Source: Syntrophorhabdaceae bacterium
GTDB taxonomy: Bacteria > Desulfobacterota > Syntrophorhabdia > Syntrophorhabdales > Syntrophorhabdaceae
Direction of reading: 5' to 3'
Assembly (NCBI GenBank): GCA_026415015.1
Contig: JAOAHW010000219.1
Span: forward strand, 1-9,830
Length of the DNA stretch: 9,830 nt
The notes under the pieces are model-generated. The model did not search any database. It worked only from the letters and a program-made list of their open reading frames with translations, and was not told where the DNA came from. The position numbers and the translations under genes were made by a program. Shown here one piece after another: positions 1-6,208 of this stretch (position 1 is the stretch's first letter; every line of letters begins with the position of its first letter).

Positions 1-62
1 ACCTGGGCAATACCATTACCCATAACACCGGCTCCTAATACCCCGACTGTCTTTATTTCCAT
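1..62 (-). CDS. 3-hydroxyacyl-CoA (3-hydroxybutyryl-CoA) dehydrogenase, N-terminal fragment
   Basis: Only the first 20 codons are in the window; the gene continues past the left edge. The fragment begins MEIKTVGVLGAGVMGNGIAQ. The GxGxMG dinucleotide-binding turn at residues 10-15 followed by GIAQ is characteristic of the NAD-binding domain of the 3-hydroxyacyl-CoA dehydrogenase family (Hbd, FadB-N). Family members oxidise (S)-3-hydroxyacyl-CoA to 3-oxoacyl-CoA with NAD+ in the cytoplasm. The start is fixed by an AGGAGGG ribosome site (complement of 68-74) placed 5 bases upstream of ATG. A short-chain single-domain Hbd acting on 3-hydroxybutyryl-CoA would suit the neighbouring acyl-CoA genes, but a longer FadB-like or FadJ-like protein cannot be excluded from 20 residues. 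The family is fairly sure; the substrate is inference. Confidence 0.85.
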   Translation of the reverse strand, partial: MEIKTVGVLGAGVMGNGIAQ

Positions 63-111
63 ATCATCCCTCCTGATTTAATTAATTAAATTTTTCACAT
101 GTAGGCTATAT

Positions 112-139
112 ATAACAATTATTATCTATGGTATGTCAA
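112..139 (-). promoter_or_regulatory. Putative sigma-70 promoter of the 3-hydroxyacyl-CoA dehydrogenase gene
   Basis: On the minus strand a perfect TTGACA (complement of 134-139) is followed after 16 bases by TGTTAT (complement of 112-117), which matches four of six -10 positions. TATATA at 19 bases is an alternative. The leader to the ATG at 62 would be about 45 bases. Other units in the window carry the same -35 hexamer, which supports the call. Confidence 0.5.
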
Positions 140-160
140 CAATTTTATTAAATTTTTAAA

Positions 161-184
161 CAGTATCTCGTAGGCGAGCAGTAT
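161..184. repeat. CAGTAT direct repeat flanking a CTCG/CGAG inverted repeat
   Basis: CAGTAT occurs at 161-166 and again at 179-184, 18 bases apart start to start. Between the copies is CTCG TAGG CGAG, a 4-base inverted repeat with a 4-base centre. The element lies about 22 bases upstream of the predicted -35 box of the minus-strand hbd promoter, a position where an activator could bind. It is short enough to be chance, and no regulator can be named. Confidence 0.3.
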
Positions 185-204
185 TTCAGATGGCTTATCT
201 TTTT

Positions 205-244
205 TAATAAATAAATATATATGAGGCCTTTGAATAAGGTCTCA
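205..244 (-). terminator. Weak intrinsic terminator candidate after the MBL-fold gene
   Basis: Read on the minus strand, TGAGACCTT (complement of 236-244) pairs with AAGGCCTCA (complement of 222-230) around a 5-base loop. This gives a 9-bp stem with one G-U type pair. The stem is followed by a T-rich but interrupted tail (complement of 205-221). It lies about 130 bases past the MBL stop codon and before the hbd promoter, where a terminator would be expected. The poor T tract makes it only a candidate. Confidence 0.4.
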
Positions 245-372
245 ACCCTCAGCACATCACAAGGCTCCTTACACATAGTTGTATTTTCGATTATTATAAA
301 AATTGGTCTCAAAAAAACAGGATTAATTTCTAAACCATTGGAGGATTTTGCAGAGGGCTCAAATTAGATAGA

Positions 373-1290
373 TTATCCTCCCCATGCAAGCCTCTCAGCA
401 AGATGAGCTATTCTTGTTCTTAGGTTTATAAGATATGCCTTTTCAGGCTGTTTTGGTCCTGGGTTTGTATCATACTCCTTAGCCTTTACTACCTCGACCC
501 CCCTATCTACAGAGCCCCCTTCTGACTTCAGGTATTTGAATACATCATCTCTGAAACGCTCTGCAGAATCAATGGATTTGGAAAGGTGCCTTCTCACGTC
601 ATCGCCTGTAAAAACAAAGTGATGGCCCTGGCACAGGATATCTATGTCAAGGCCTGAAAGGCGCCTTAAGGACGACATATACTTATCATAATCCACAAGA
701 AATTCTGTGATAATATGTCCTGTCTGATTTCTACAACCTGTTGATTCTGTTGCAATAAGAATCTTTTTCTCGGGGATATAATAGCTCAGCATATCTCTTG
801 TATGACCTGGTGTCTCGAAAACCTGAACACTTATCCCGTTACATATATCTATTACATCCATGTCCTTTAAAGATATATCTACGTAGAACGCCTCAAAGTC
901 ATCTTCAAGGAGCATATGTCTTTCAACGGACTCCATCTTGGATATAATACCAAAGGCATTTTTACTTAAAGATTTCATGAGATTGACAGCATTTGGTCTC
1001 TTTAGAATCTCTTTTGCCCTCTGTGAACTTGCCACCTTAATACCCGGGAATGCCCTTTGTAGATACGAAGTGGCACCGCAGTGGTCATAATGGACATGGG
1101 TTATAAAAAGATATGGTAGTTTTTTATCTTGGATAATATCCTTAATATCCCTTTCATAGATTTTTGCCATGCAATGAAAGCCTGACTCAAATACTACTGG
1201 TACCTCACCATCTACTAAATAAGCAGGAGACCATGCAAAACCAGTAACATAGAGACCATTTTTTACTAAACCTTTTCCGTTGTAGACCAT
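373..1290 (-). CDS. MBL-fold (metallo-beta-lactamase superfamily) hydrolase, glyoxalase II/thioesterase-like
   Basis: A 305-residue cytoplasmic metallo-hydrolase with no signal peptide. The metal motif HxHxDH is seen as HVHYDH at residues 65-70 (H65, H67, D69, H70). A further ligand histidine lies in PGHT (H163), and the last one is in QGH (H223). The residue that normally bridges the two metals is an aspartate; here the matching strand reads ATESTG, so Glu182 appears to take that place. The C-terminal third (about 230-305) is helical and charged, as in lid regions of this fold. The substrate is unknown. A CoA-thioester or lactone hydrolase would fit the acyl-CoA genes around it, but that is inference from neighbours. 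It is transcribed divergently from the acyl-CoA dehydrogenase operon. A modest AAGG ribosome site lies 10 bases before ATG. Confidence 0.88.
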   Translation of the reverse strand: MVYNGKGLVKNGLYVTGFAWSPAYLVDGEVPVVFESGFHCMAKIYERDIKDIIQDKKLPYLFITHVHYDHCGATSYLQRAFPGIKVASSQRAKEILKRPNAVNLMKSLSKNAFGIISKMESVERHMLLEDDFEAFYVDISLKDMDVIDICNGISVQVFETPGHTRDMLSYYIPEKKILIATESTGCRNQTGHIITEFLVDYDKYMSSLRRLSGLDIDILCQGHHFVFTGDDVRRHLSKSIDSAERFRDDVFKYLKSEGGSVDRGVEVVKAKEYDTNPGPKQPEKAYLINLRTRIAHLAERLAWGG

Positions 1291-1310
1291 AAGAATTTAC
1301 CTTTTTATCC

Positions 1311-1339
1311 ATTATATCCAAGCCTGTTATACACCGCAA
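1311..1339 (-). promoter_or_regulatory. Putative promoter of the MBL-fold gene
   Basis: The minus strand has a perfect TATAAT (complement of 1311-1316) 17 bases after TTGCGG (complement of 1334-1339, three of six -35 matches). The leader to the ATG at 1290 would be only about 15 bases. The spacer contains TGTATAACA (complement of 1325-1333), which resembles the TGTATACA palindrome at the TAXI promoter with one extra base. Confidence 0.45.
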
Positions 1340-1353
1340 TATTTTTCTGAGAA

Positions 1354-1373
1354 AGACCTAATATAAAAGGTCT
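1354..1373. promoter_or_regulatory. Inverted repeat AGACCT-N8-AGGTCT, possible operator
   Basis: AGACCT (1354-1359) and AGGTCT (1368-1373) are perfect complements separated by the AT-only centre AATATAAA. The repeat sits 20 bases upstream of the -35 box of the acyl-CoA dehydrogenase operon and between it and the divergent MBL promoter. That is a natural place for a regulator serving either unit. Each arm is only 6 bases, so chance occurrence is possible. Confidence 0.35.
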
Positions 1374-1392
1374 CATATTTTTAAAAATAAAC

Positions 1393-1422
1393 TTGACATA
1401 AAAAACTGCCTTTTGTTATTAT
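1393..1422 (+). promoter_or_regulatory. Sigma-70 promoter of the acyl-CoA dehydrogenase operon
   Basis: A perfect TTGACA (1393-1398) is followed after 18 bases by TATTAT (1417-1422), which matches five of six -10 positions. The predicted start near 1429 leaves a leader of just under 50 bases before the ATG at 1477, with a GGAGA ribosome site at 1465-1469. Confidence 0.6.
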
Positions 1423-1476
1423 TAGTTGTTTTAGTTTGTTAATTGTTTCACATTCTTTTCGAAAGGAGAGTAAGAT

Positions 1477-2634
1477 ATGGATTTTAAAATTTCTGATGAA
1501 TTAGAATCAATGCGTAAAATGGCTTATGAGTTCGCTATCAAGAACATTAAGCCTACAATGGAAGAGGATGAGAAGGAGCACAAATTTCGTCCCGAGATAA
1601 TGAAGAAGATGGGCGATCAGGGCATGTTTGCATGTCTTGCACCAGAAAAGTACGGTGGTCTTGAATTGCCCGAAGGCCACATGGCAGCAACACTTATGGC
1701 CATTGAGGTGGCCAGGGTAAGCCCATCATGGGGCCTGCCTTTTAATCTCCAGATGAATGGTCCACAGAACGTGCTTCTGAAATTCGGGACAGAAGAACAG
1801 AAGGAGAGATACCTTCCAGGATTGATTGCAGGTACAAGCGGTGGCTGTTTTGCTATTACAGAGCCTAATTCAGGTTCTGATGTGGCAAGCATGAAGACAA
1901 CAGCTGTTGAGGTAGATGACGGCTACATATTAAATGGTACTAAAACCTGGATATCAGGCGTTCCATACTGTGACTGCGGTATTGTCTATGCAATGACTGA
2001 TAAGGCAGCAAAACACAAAGGTATGTCTGCGTTTATTGTTGATTTCAAAACCCCCGGAATTACACAGAGGGCAATCCATACAAAACTTGGCCTTTTCTGC
2101 GCCCCAACAGGCGAGATATTCTTTGAAGAGGTCAAAATACCAAAGAGTGCACTTATTGGTAAACCAGGTCAGGGCTTTGCAATATGTATGACCATGCTAA
2201 ACTTCACAAGATTAAGCTCAGCTGCAAGGGCAGTAGGTGTTGCCCAGAGTTGTATTGAAGAGGCGTGTAAATATGCAAATGAGAGAGAACAATTTGGTCA
2301 GCCAATAGGACAGTTCCAGATGATCCAGGAACAGATAGGTAGAATGTCAGTAGAGCATGAGGCAGCAAAGCTCCTTGTCTATAAGGCAGCTTGGCAGAAG
2401 GACCAGGGCATAAACAACACCCTTGAGACATCTATGGCAAAATACTATGCTGCAGAGTCTGCCAATTTCTGTGCCTCTGAGGCAGTTAAGATTTTCGGTT
2501 CCTATGGTTTCTCCTCTGAGTATCCTGTTGAGAGATTCCTAAGGGATGCAAAATCATATCAGATAGTGGAAGGTACGTCCAACATTCAGAAGATGATTAT
2601 CGCCCAGTTCGCCCTGGGTTATAGGAAAGCATAA
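1477..2634 (+). CDS. Acyl-CoA dehydrogenase, glutaryl-CoA/cyclic acyl-CoA dehydrogenase-like
   Basis: A full-length 385-residue flavoprotein of the acyl-CoA dehydrogenase family, which introduces a 2,3-double bond into an acyl-CoA and passes electrons to ETF. The order is an alpha-helical N-domain (1-120), the flavin motif FAITEPNSGSD (125-135) with KTWIS (156-160) in the beta domain, and the C-terminal helical domain with REQFGQPIG (270-278) and the RFLRDAK signature (353-359). Glu365 in VEGTSN is the expected catalytic base. The residue before it is Val364, where short- and medium-chain and decarboxylating glutaryl-CoA enzymes usually have Tyr. From memory, non-decarboxylating glutaryl-CoA dehydrogenase of the Desulfococcus type has VEG too. 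The segment 80-95 lacks the arginine that grips the glutaryl carboxylate after the AR at 79-80, so butyryl-CoA or a cyclic acyl-CoA remain possible substrates. First gene of a three-gene operon; the next starts 23 bases downstream. Confidence 0.93.
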   Translation: MDFKISDELESMRKMAYEFAIKNIKPTMEEDEKEHKFRPEIMKKMGDQGMFACLAPEKYGGLELPEGHMAATLMAIEVARVSPSWGLPFNLQMNGPQNVLLKFGTEEQKERYLPGLIAGTSGGCFAITEPNSGSDVASMKTTAVEVDDGYILNGTKTWISGVPYCDCGIVYAMTDKAAKHKGMSAFIVDFKTPGITQRAIHTKLGLFCAPTGEIFFEEVKIPKSALIGKPGQGFAICMTMLNFTRLSSAARAVGVAQSCIEEACKYANEREQFGQPIGQFQMIQEQIGRMSVEHEAAKLLVYKAAWQKDQGINNTLETSMAKYYAAESANFCASEAVKIFGSYGFSSEYPVERFLRDAKSYQIVEGTSNIQKMIIAQFALGYRKA

Positions 2635-2657
2635 TAGAAATTTTTAAGGAGGGAAAT

Positions 2658-2873
2658 ATGGCAACAGAAGTGACAGTTCCAATGGTAGGGAAAATTATAA
2701 ATGTTCTGGTAAAGGTTGGAGATAAGGTGAGCGAGGATGATCAAATCGCCACTCTTGAGGCAATGAAGATGGAGATGCCCATAGTTTCACCTGTTAGCGG
2801 TGTAGTGAAAGAGATTAAGGTAGCCGCAGGTCAGGAAGTTGAGGCAGATGCTGTCCTCGCTGTCATAGAATAA
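2658..2873 (+). CDS. Free-standing biotinyl (biotin carboxyl carrier) domain protein
   Basis: A 71-residue protein that is just one biotin/lipoyl-attachment domain. The biotinylation motif EAMKM is at residues 34-38, making Lys37 the acceptor, and the fold's half-repeat pattern (KVGDKV around 19-24, AAGQEVEADA near 56-65) is complete. Such carriers shuttle CO2 as carboxybiotin between a biotin carboxylase or membrane decarboxylase and a carboxyltransferase. It lacks the Ala/Pro-rich linker and N-terminal extension usual in AccB or GcdC. In this context it could be the carrier of a glutaconyl-CoA decarboxylase or of another acyl-CoA carboxylase, but no partner subunit is in the window. AAGGAGGG at 2646-2653 fixes the start. 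It lies between the acyl-CoA dehydrogenase (23 bases upstream) and the activase (17 bases downstream) in one operon. Confidence 0.92.
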   Translation: MATEVTVPMVGKIINVLVKVGDKVSEDDQIATLEAMKMEMPIVSPVSGVVKEIKVAAGQEVEADAVLAVIE

Positions 2874-2890
2874 TAAAGGGGTGAAATCAG

Positions 2891-3667
2891 ATGTTAGTTG
2901 CCGGTATAGATATAGGCTCTATAACAACAGAGGCCCTTTTATTTGACAAAGATAAAGGTATAGTTGGATACACCATACTTCAGACCGGAGCTGATTCAAA
3001 AAAGACCGCTGAAATGGCACTTGAAAAGGTGCTGGCCTTTCCATCCAAAAAGCCATCAGATATAGCCTTTACAATTGCAACAGGTTGTGGGAGAAAAAGG
3101 GCTGACTTTGCGCAGCAGGCAATAACTGAGATTACCTGTATTGCAAAAGGTGTGAATTATTTATTTCCTGAGGCAAGGACAATAATAGACATAGGTGGTC
3201 AGGATACAAAGGTCATAAGGGTAGATGAAAAAGGCAGGGTTGCTGAGTTTGAGATGAATGACAAATGTGCAGCAGGGACAGGTAGATTCATTGAGGTAAT
3301 GGCAAAGGCACTGAATGTAGACCTTGACAAGATTGGAGACATATCACTTCAGCATAAAAAAGAGGTCACCATAAGTAGCATATGTACTGTCTTTGCTGAA
3401 TCAGAGGTCATATCTCTTGTCAGTGAAGGAGAGGCACTTGAGGATATACTGTACGGTATCCACAAGGCAATATCTGACAGGACTATGGGTCTTATAACAA
3501 GGCTTGGAGGTGCACAGCCCGATATTATAATGACAGGCGGTGTTGCAAAGAACATTGGTGTTGTAAAGGCGCTTGAGAAGGCATTGAATACCCAGATAAA
3601 GATCTATGTTGAACCACAGATAGTAGGTGCTTTGGGTGCAGCAATACTTGCCCTTGAAAAGGCCTGA
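2891..3667 (+). CDS. 2-hydroxyacyl-CoA dehydratase activase (HgdC-like, BadF/BadG/BcrA/BcrD ATPase family)
   Basis: A 258-residue ASKHA-fold ATPase of the size of HgdC. It shows the phosphate-binding turn GIDIGS (5-10), DIGGQDTK (100-107), the cluster motif NDKCAAGTGRF with Cys126, a second ligand Cys165 in CTVFAESE, and the adenosine motif MTGGVAKN (214-221). A homodimer would hold one [4Fe-4S] cluster between subunits through these two cysteines. Known activases use ATP hydrolysis to fire a low-potential electron into a 2-hydroxyacyl-CoA dehydratase and start its ketyl-radical reaction. Related subunits drive class I benzoyl-CoA reductase, but the close match to the Acidaminococcus HgdC pattern and the nearby glutaconate CoA-transferase genes favour the dehydratase role. 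No dehydratase catalytic subunit is present in the window. Last gene of its operon; AAAGGGGTG at 2876-2883 is the ribosome site, and a strong terminator follows. Confidence 0.9.
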   Translation: MLVAGIDIGSITTEALLFDKDKGIVGYTILQTGADSKKTAEMALEKVLAFPSKKPSDIAFTIATGCGRKRADFAQQAITEITCIAKGVNYLFPEARTIIDIGGQDTKVIRVDEKGRVAEFEMNDKCAAGTGRFIEVMAKALNVDLDKIGDISLQHKKEVTISSICTVFAESEVISLVSEGEALEDILYGIHKAISDRTMGLITRLGGAQPDIIMTGGVAKNIGVVKALEKALNTQIKIYVEPQIVGALGAAILALEKA

Positions 3668-3691
3668 TTTTAAAGCAACTTGAAAATCAAT

Positions 3692-3720
3692 GAGCCGGTG
3701 TTTCACCGGCTCTTTTTTTT
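3692..3720 (+). terminator. Strong intrinsic terminator of the acyl-CoA dehydrogenase operon
   Basis: A perfect 9-bp stem, GAGCCGGTG (3692-3700) with CACCGGCTC (3704-3712), closes a TTT loop and runs straight into eight T residues (3713-3720). It lies 25 bases past the activase stop codon, between convergent operons. On the minus strand the same hairpin is followed by only a weak T-rich stretch, so termination of the opposing TRAP transcript here would be less efficient. Confidence 0.93.
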
Positions 3721-3766
3721 ATAAGTTAATTGACCTTAGTTTAAAAAGGAATTAAATCAGAATATT

Positions 3767-5725
3767 CTATGTTTTTCTGAATTTCTGCATTAGAAATACA
3801 ATAACAAGACTGATAAAACCAATAACATCGCCTATTCGATATGGGACAACAAAACCCAAAGCACCTATAATCATAATAACCCTCTCAATGGTATTAGACC
3901 TCTTGAGAAACCAACCCGATGCACCTGATGCAAGCATACCTATACCAAGAAAGGAAGTAAAAAGGATCCAAATCCCATGAGTTACGCCAACACCCTCCCA
4001 GTGGAGCAACAGTGCCCTTCCTTCTGGAATAACAGTAAAAATAAAGGGCATTAAAAAGGCAGGGATACAATACTTCCACGCCATCATCGTTGTCTTAAAT
4101 GGATCACCCCCTGTTATTGCTGCAGCGGCAAAAGGAGAAAGGGCAGTGGGAGGTGATACTTCAGATAGCAGTGCATAATAGAAAATAAACATATGGGCGG
4201 CATACTCAGGGACTCCAAGTTTAACAAGGGCAGGGGCAGCGATCACCGCGGCAATAATATAGGTGGCAGTTATAGGTACTGCAAGTCCTATGATCCACAA
4301 AAGAACTCCTGTATACAGTGCAGTGAGCAGAACATTTCCTGCTGCATACTGGATAATTATGGTAGAGAGTTTTAAACCAAGACCTGTAAGGCTCACGATC
4401 CCAACAATGATACCGGCTGAGGCACAAATGGCAGCCACATTGAGGACTGTCAATGAACCCTGTTTCAATGCCTCAATAAGCCTTGGCAGATTAAACCTGG
4501 TATCTTTCCTGATAAAAGATGTGAGAAAACATGTAATTATTGCAGCAAGGACTGAAACAGATGGGGTAAATCCATTCACAAGGAATACCACTATTGCTAT
4601 TAGAGGGAGAAAATGAAAACCGTACATCTTGGTCAATTGCCACAGGGTATGCTTTTTCTCTATAGCCACTGCCTTTAAACCGAATTTTTTTGCATCAAAT
4701 TCAACCATAAGCAGTAGCCCCCAATAGTATAAGGCTGCAGGGATGAGGGCTAATTTTATGACATCTACATAACTAATCCTTAAAAATTCTGCTATGAGAA
4801 AGGCAGCTGCGCCCATAACAGGGGGCGTTGTGATTGCGCCCATGCCTCCTGCTGCAAGAAATCCTCCTGCATTATCTTTGTCATAACCAGCCTTTGACAG
4901 CATAGGATATGCTACAGAACCTATTGCAACAGTATTGGCAACACCTGAGCCAGATGCCATAGCAAGGAGATAGGATGTTGCAACAACAGATCTGCCTGCT
5001 GCAGTTGGTTTTCTGCCCATGGCTGTGAAGGCGAAATCAACATAGAACTTTCCAGCCCCTGAGACTGTTAGAAAGGCCCCAAAGATGGTGAACATAATAA
5101 TAATAGATGATGATACATCTATGGGAACCCCAAATATACCCTCAAGAGTCATATACATATGCCCAACAATACGTTCAATATCATAGCCCCTATGAGTCCA
5201 TGGTGCAGGTAGCCAAGGCCCGATGTATGCATAAATAAGAAATAGGATACATGAAATAGGCATTATCAATCCAGCGCTACGTCTTGTTGCCTCTAATATA
5301 AGTATGATAAATGCGATACCAAGTATCTTATCCCATAATTCTGGCGTAACTGCCCTGTAGATAAAGTCCTCAAAATCAATAAGCATATAAAGGATGCAAA
5401 CAATACCTATCAAGGCAAGCCCTATATCAACGATGTTGATCTTACCTTTAAATTTTTTAGCCATGGGGTAATATAAAAAAGACAGGACTATCATAAATGC
5501 AACATGGACACCTCTCAAAATTTGAGTTGTCACTGGAAAAATAGTAGCATATATGGCAAAGATAGACATAGCAACAGCAAGTATTGTAATGATATAATCC
5601 CAAAATCCCTTAACCTTTCTTGTTACACCTTCCTCTTCTTCAATTACTTCTTCGAGTTTCTTCTTCTGCTCTTCAGTCAACTGCTCAGCAGCTTCATCGA
5701 GGATAGACTTTTCTTTGTCTCCCAT
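3767..5725 (-). CDS. TRAP transporter fused permease (DctQ-DctM fusion, TAXI type)
   Basis: A 652-residue inner-membrane protein that fuses the small (DctQ) and large (DctM) subunits of a tripartite ATP-independent periplasmic transporter, the usual form in TAXI systems. A 40-residue cytoplasmic, highly acidic and probably coiled-coil N-terminus precedes the first hydrophobic segment at about 43. Many membrane segments follow to the C-terminus. Family motifs are SGSGVANT (258-265), AAGGMGAITTPPVMGAAAF (291-309) and SEVSPPTALSPFAAAAITGG (521-540); these GG/PP re-entrant loops form the sodium and substrate sites. It would import an organic acid or amino acid using a sodium gradient. The GGAGG ribosome site overlaps the end of the upstream gene, whose stop codon ends 3 bases before this ATG, so translation is likely coupled. 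Last gene of the TAXI operon. Confidence 0.95.
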   Translation of the reverse strand: MGDKEKSILDEAAEQLTEEQKKKLEEVIEEEEGVTRKVKGFWDYIITILAVAMSIFAIYATIFPVTTQILRGVHVAFMIVLSFLYYPMAKKFKGKINIVDIGLALIGIVCILYMLIDFEDFIYRAVTPELWDKILGIAFIILILEATRRSAGLIMPISCILFLIYAYIGPWLPAPWTHRGYDIERIVGHMYMTLEGIFGVPIDVSSSIIIMFTIFGAFLTVSGAGKFYVDFAFTAMGRKPTAAGRSVVATSYLLAMASGSGVANTVAIGSVAYPMLSKAGYDKDNAGGFLAAGGMGAITTPPVMGAAAFLIAEFLRISYVDVIKLALIPAALYYWGLLLMVEFDAKKFGLKAVAIEKKHTLWQLTKMYGFHFLPLIAIVVFLVNGFTPSVSVLAAIITCFLTSFIRKDTRFNLPRLIEALKQGSLTVLNVAAICASAGIIVGIVSLTGLGLKLSTIIIQYAAGNVLLTALYTGVLLWIIGLAVPITATYIIAAVIAAPALVKLGVPEYAAHMFIFYYALLSEVSPPTALSPFAAAAITGGDPFKTTMMAWKYCIPAFLMPFIFTVIPEGRALLLHWEGVGVTHGIWILFTSFLGIGMLASGASGWFLKRSNTIERVIMIIGALGFVVPYRIGDVIGFISLVIVFLMQKFRKT

Positions 5726-5728
5726 ACA

Positions 5729-6208
5729 TTACCTCCATAAACAGGATATAAGGAAAATCATGATAGGAATTCTCCTCAATTTAACATTTATACTCCCAAG
5801 TCGTCCATTATATTGTGCTATCTTTAACGCCTTATTTTTTATATATAACGTGTGATCCCCAATGCTATCCTTGGGTATACTGAATTCTTTTATATGAATT
5901 CTAACATTACCTTTATCTTTACCTTCTATGCCAAAATATTCAAGGGCTGCATTATCTGTATCAACATGGTAAAGAATAAAACTATTACCATTGACAATAA
6001 ATTTCTCTCTTACTTGTACACCATACATAGAATGGGTGTATTGTAAGATAATCACATCTTCATTTCTAACCCTTATTAGCCTTTCCTTCTCACCAATCTC
6101 AACAACTTGAATCGTGATAAAATACATCAATATAAGGATGGATAACAAACATAGAAAGGGATACAGGCTAATTTTTTTTAACCTGTATCCATTATTTCTA
6201 TTAGACAA
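5729..6208 (-). CDS. DUF1850-like membrane-anchored protein between TAXI receptor and TRAP permease
   Basis: From the TTG start I favour, this is a 159-residue protein with one N-terminal hydrophobic segment (about 13-36) and a soluble beta-rich domain outside the membrane. The domain holds the YTHS motif (57-60), then VREKF and a run ending in ALEYFG, matching the DUF1850 family pattern (histidine-serine pair, then a V-E-F strand). Genes of this family recur between TAXI receptors and fused TRAP permeases, so an accessory role in transport is likely; its biochemical role is unknown to me. The start is uncertain. The only in-frame ATG lies 83 bases inside the TAXI gene (6283) with no ribosome site. 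TTG at 6206-6208, preceded by AAGGAAAAGG and overlapping the TAXI stop by 8 bases, is more plausible. The C-terminus (147-158) is also hydrophobic. Confidence 0.72.
   Translation of the reverse strand: MSNRNNGYRLKKISLYPFLCLLSILILMYFITIQVVEIGEKERLIRVRNEDVIILQYTHSMYGVQVREKFIVNGNSFILYHVDTDNAALEYFGIEGKDKGNVRIHIKEFSIPKDSIGDHTLYIKNKALKIAQYNGRLGSINVKLRRIPIMIFLISCLWR

Larger units (their letters stand above)
63..372. other. 310-base non-coding spacer between the MBL gene and hbd
   Basis: I see no credible gene here. Both flanking genes are on the minus strand. The spacer is strongly AT-rich and holds, from the MBL side towards hbd, a GC-containing hairpin that may end the MBL transcript (222-244), a short direct repeat enclosing a small inverted repeat (161-184), and a TTGACA promoter for the hbd gene (112-139). 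The stretch 245-372 shows no structure I can interpret beyond a GGTCTCA word at 304-310 that recurs at 238-244. Confidence 0.6.

Noticed and set aside
238..310. Recurring GGTCTCA words (238-244, 304-310, 1369-1375) as a repeat family
   Set aside because: A 7-base word without regular spacing or wider similarity is not enough for a repeat or CRISPR call; no array, tRNA or rRNA signature is present.
1617..1892. 91-codon open frame on the strand opposite the acyl-CoA dehydrogenase
   Set aside because: It is fully inside a strongly conserved gene, has no ribosome site and its translation shows no family features.
2891..3667. Class I benzoyl-CoA reductase ATP-binding subunit
   Set aside because: Same family, but there is no paired second ATPase subunit or BcrB/BcrC-like subunit next to it, and the context contains glutaconate CoA-transferase genes. 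Kept only as an alternative.
3692..3712. The 3692-3712 hairpin as a full bidirectional terminator
   Set aside because: The minus-strand side is followed by a mixed sequence with only a short T run, so I call it confidently only for the plus strand.
4309..4318. CTGTATACAG, a 10-base perfect palindrome containing the operator-like core
   Set aside because: It lies inside the fused TRAP permease coding sequence, where it encodes ordinary Leu-Tyr-Thr residues, far from any promoter. I take it as a coding coincidence.
4193..4616. Plus-strand open frames of 60 and 117 codons across the TRAP permease gene
   Set aside because: They are antisense to a conserved membrane protein, whose hydrophobic codons leave the opposite strand open, and they lack ribosome sites and promoters.
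6172..6192. MDTG four-codon frame followed by an A8 run as evidence of a broken gene start
   Set aside because: The TAA comes at the start of the A run, so a simple indel in the run does not join this ATG to the DUF1850-like frame.
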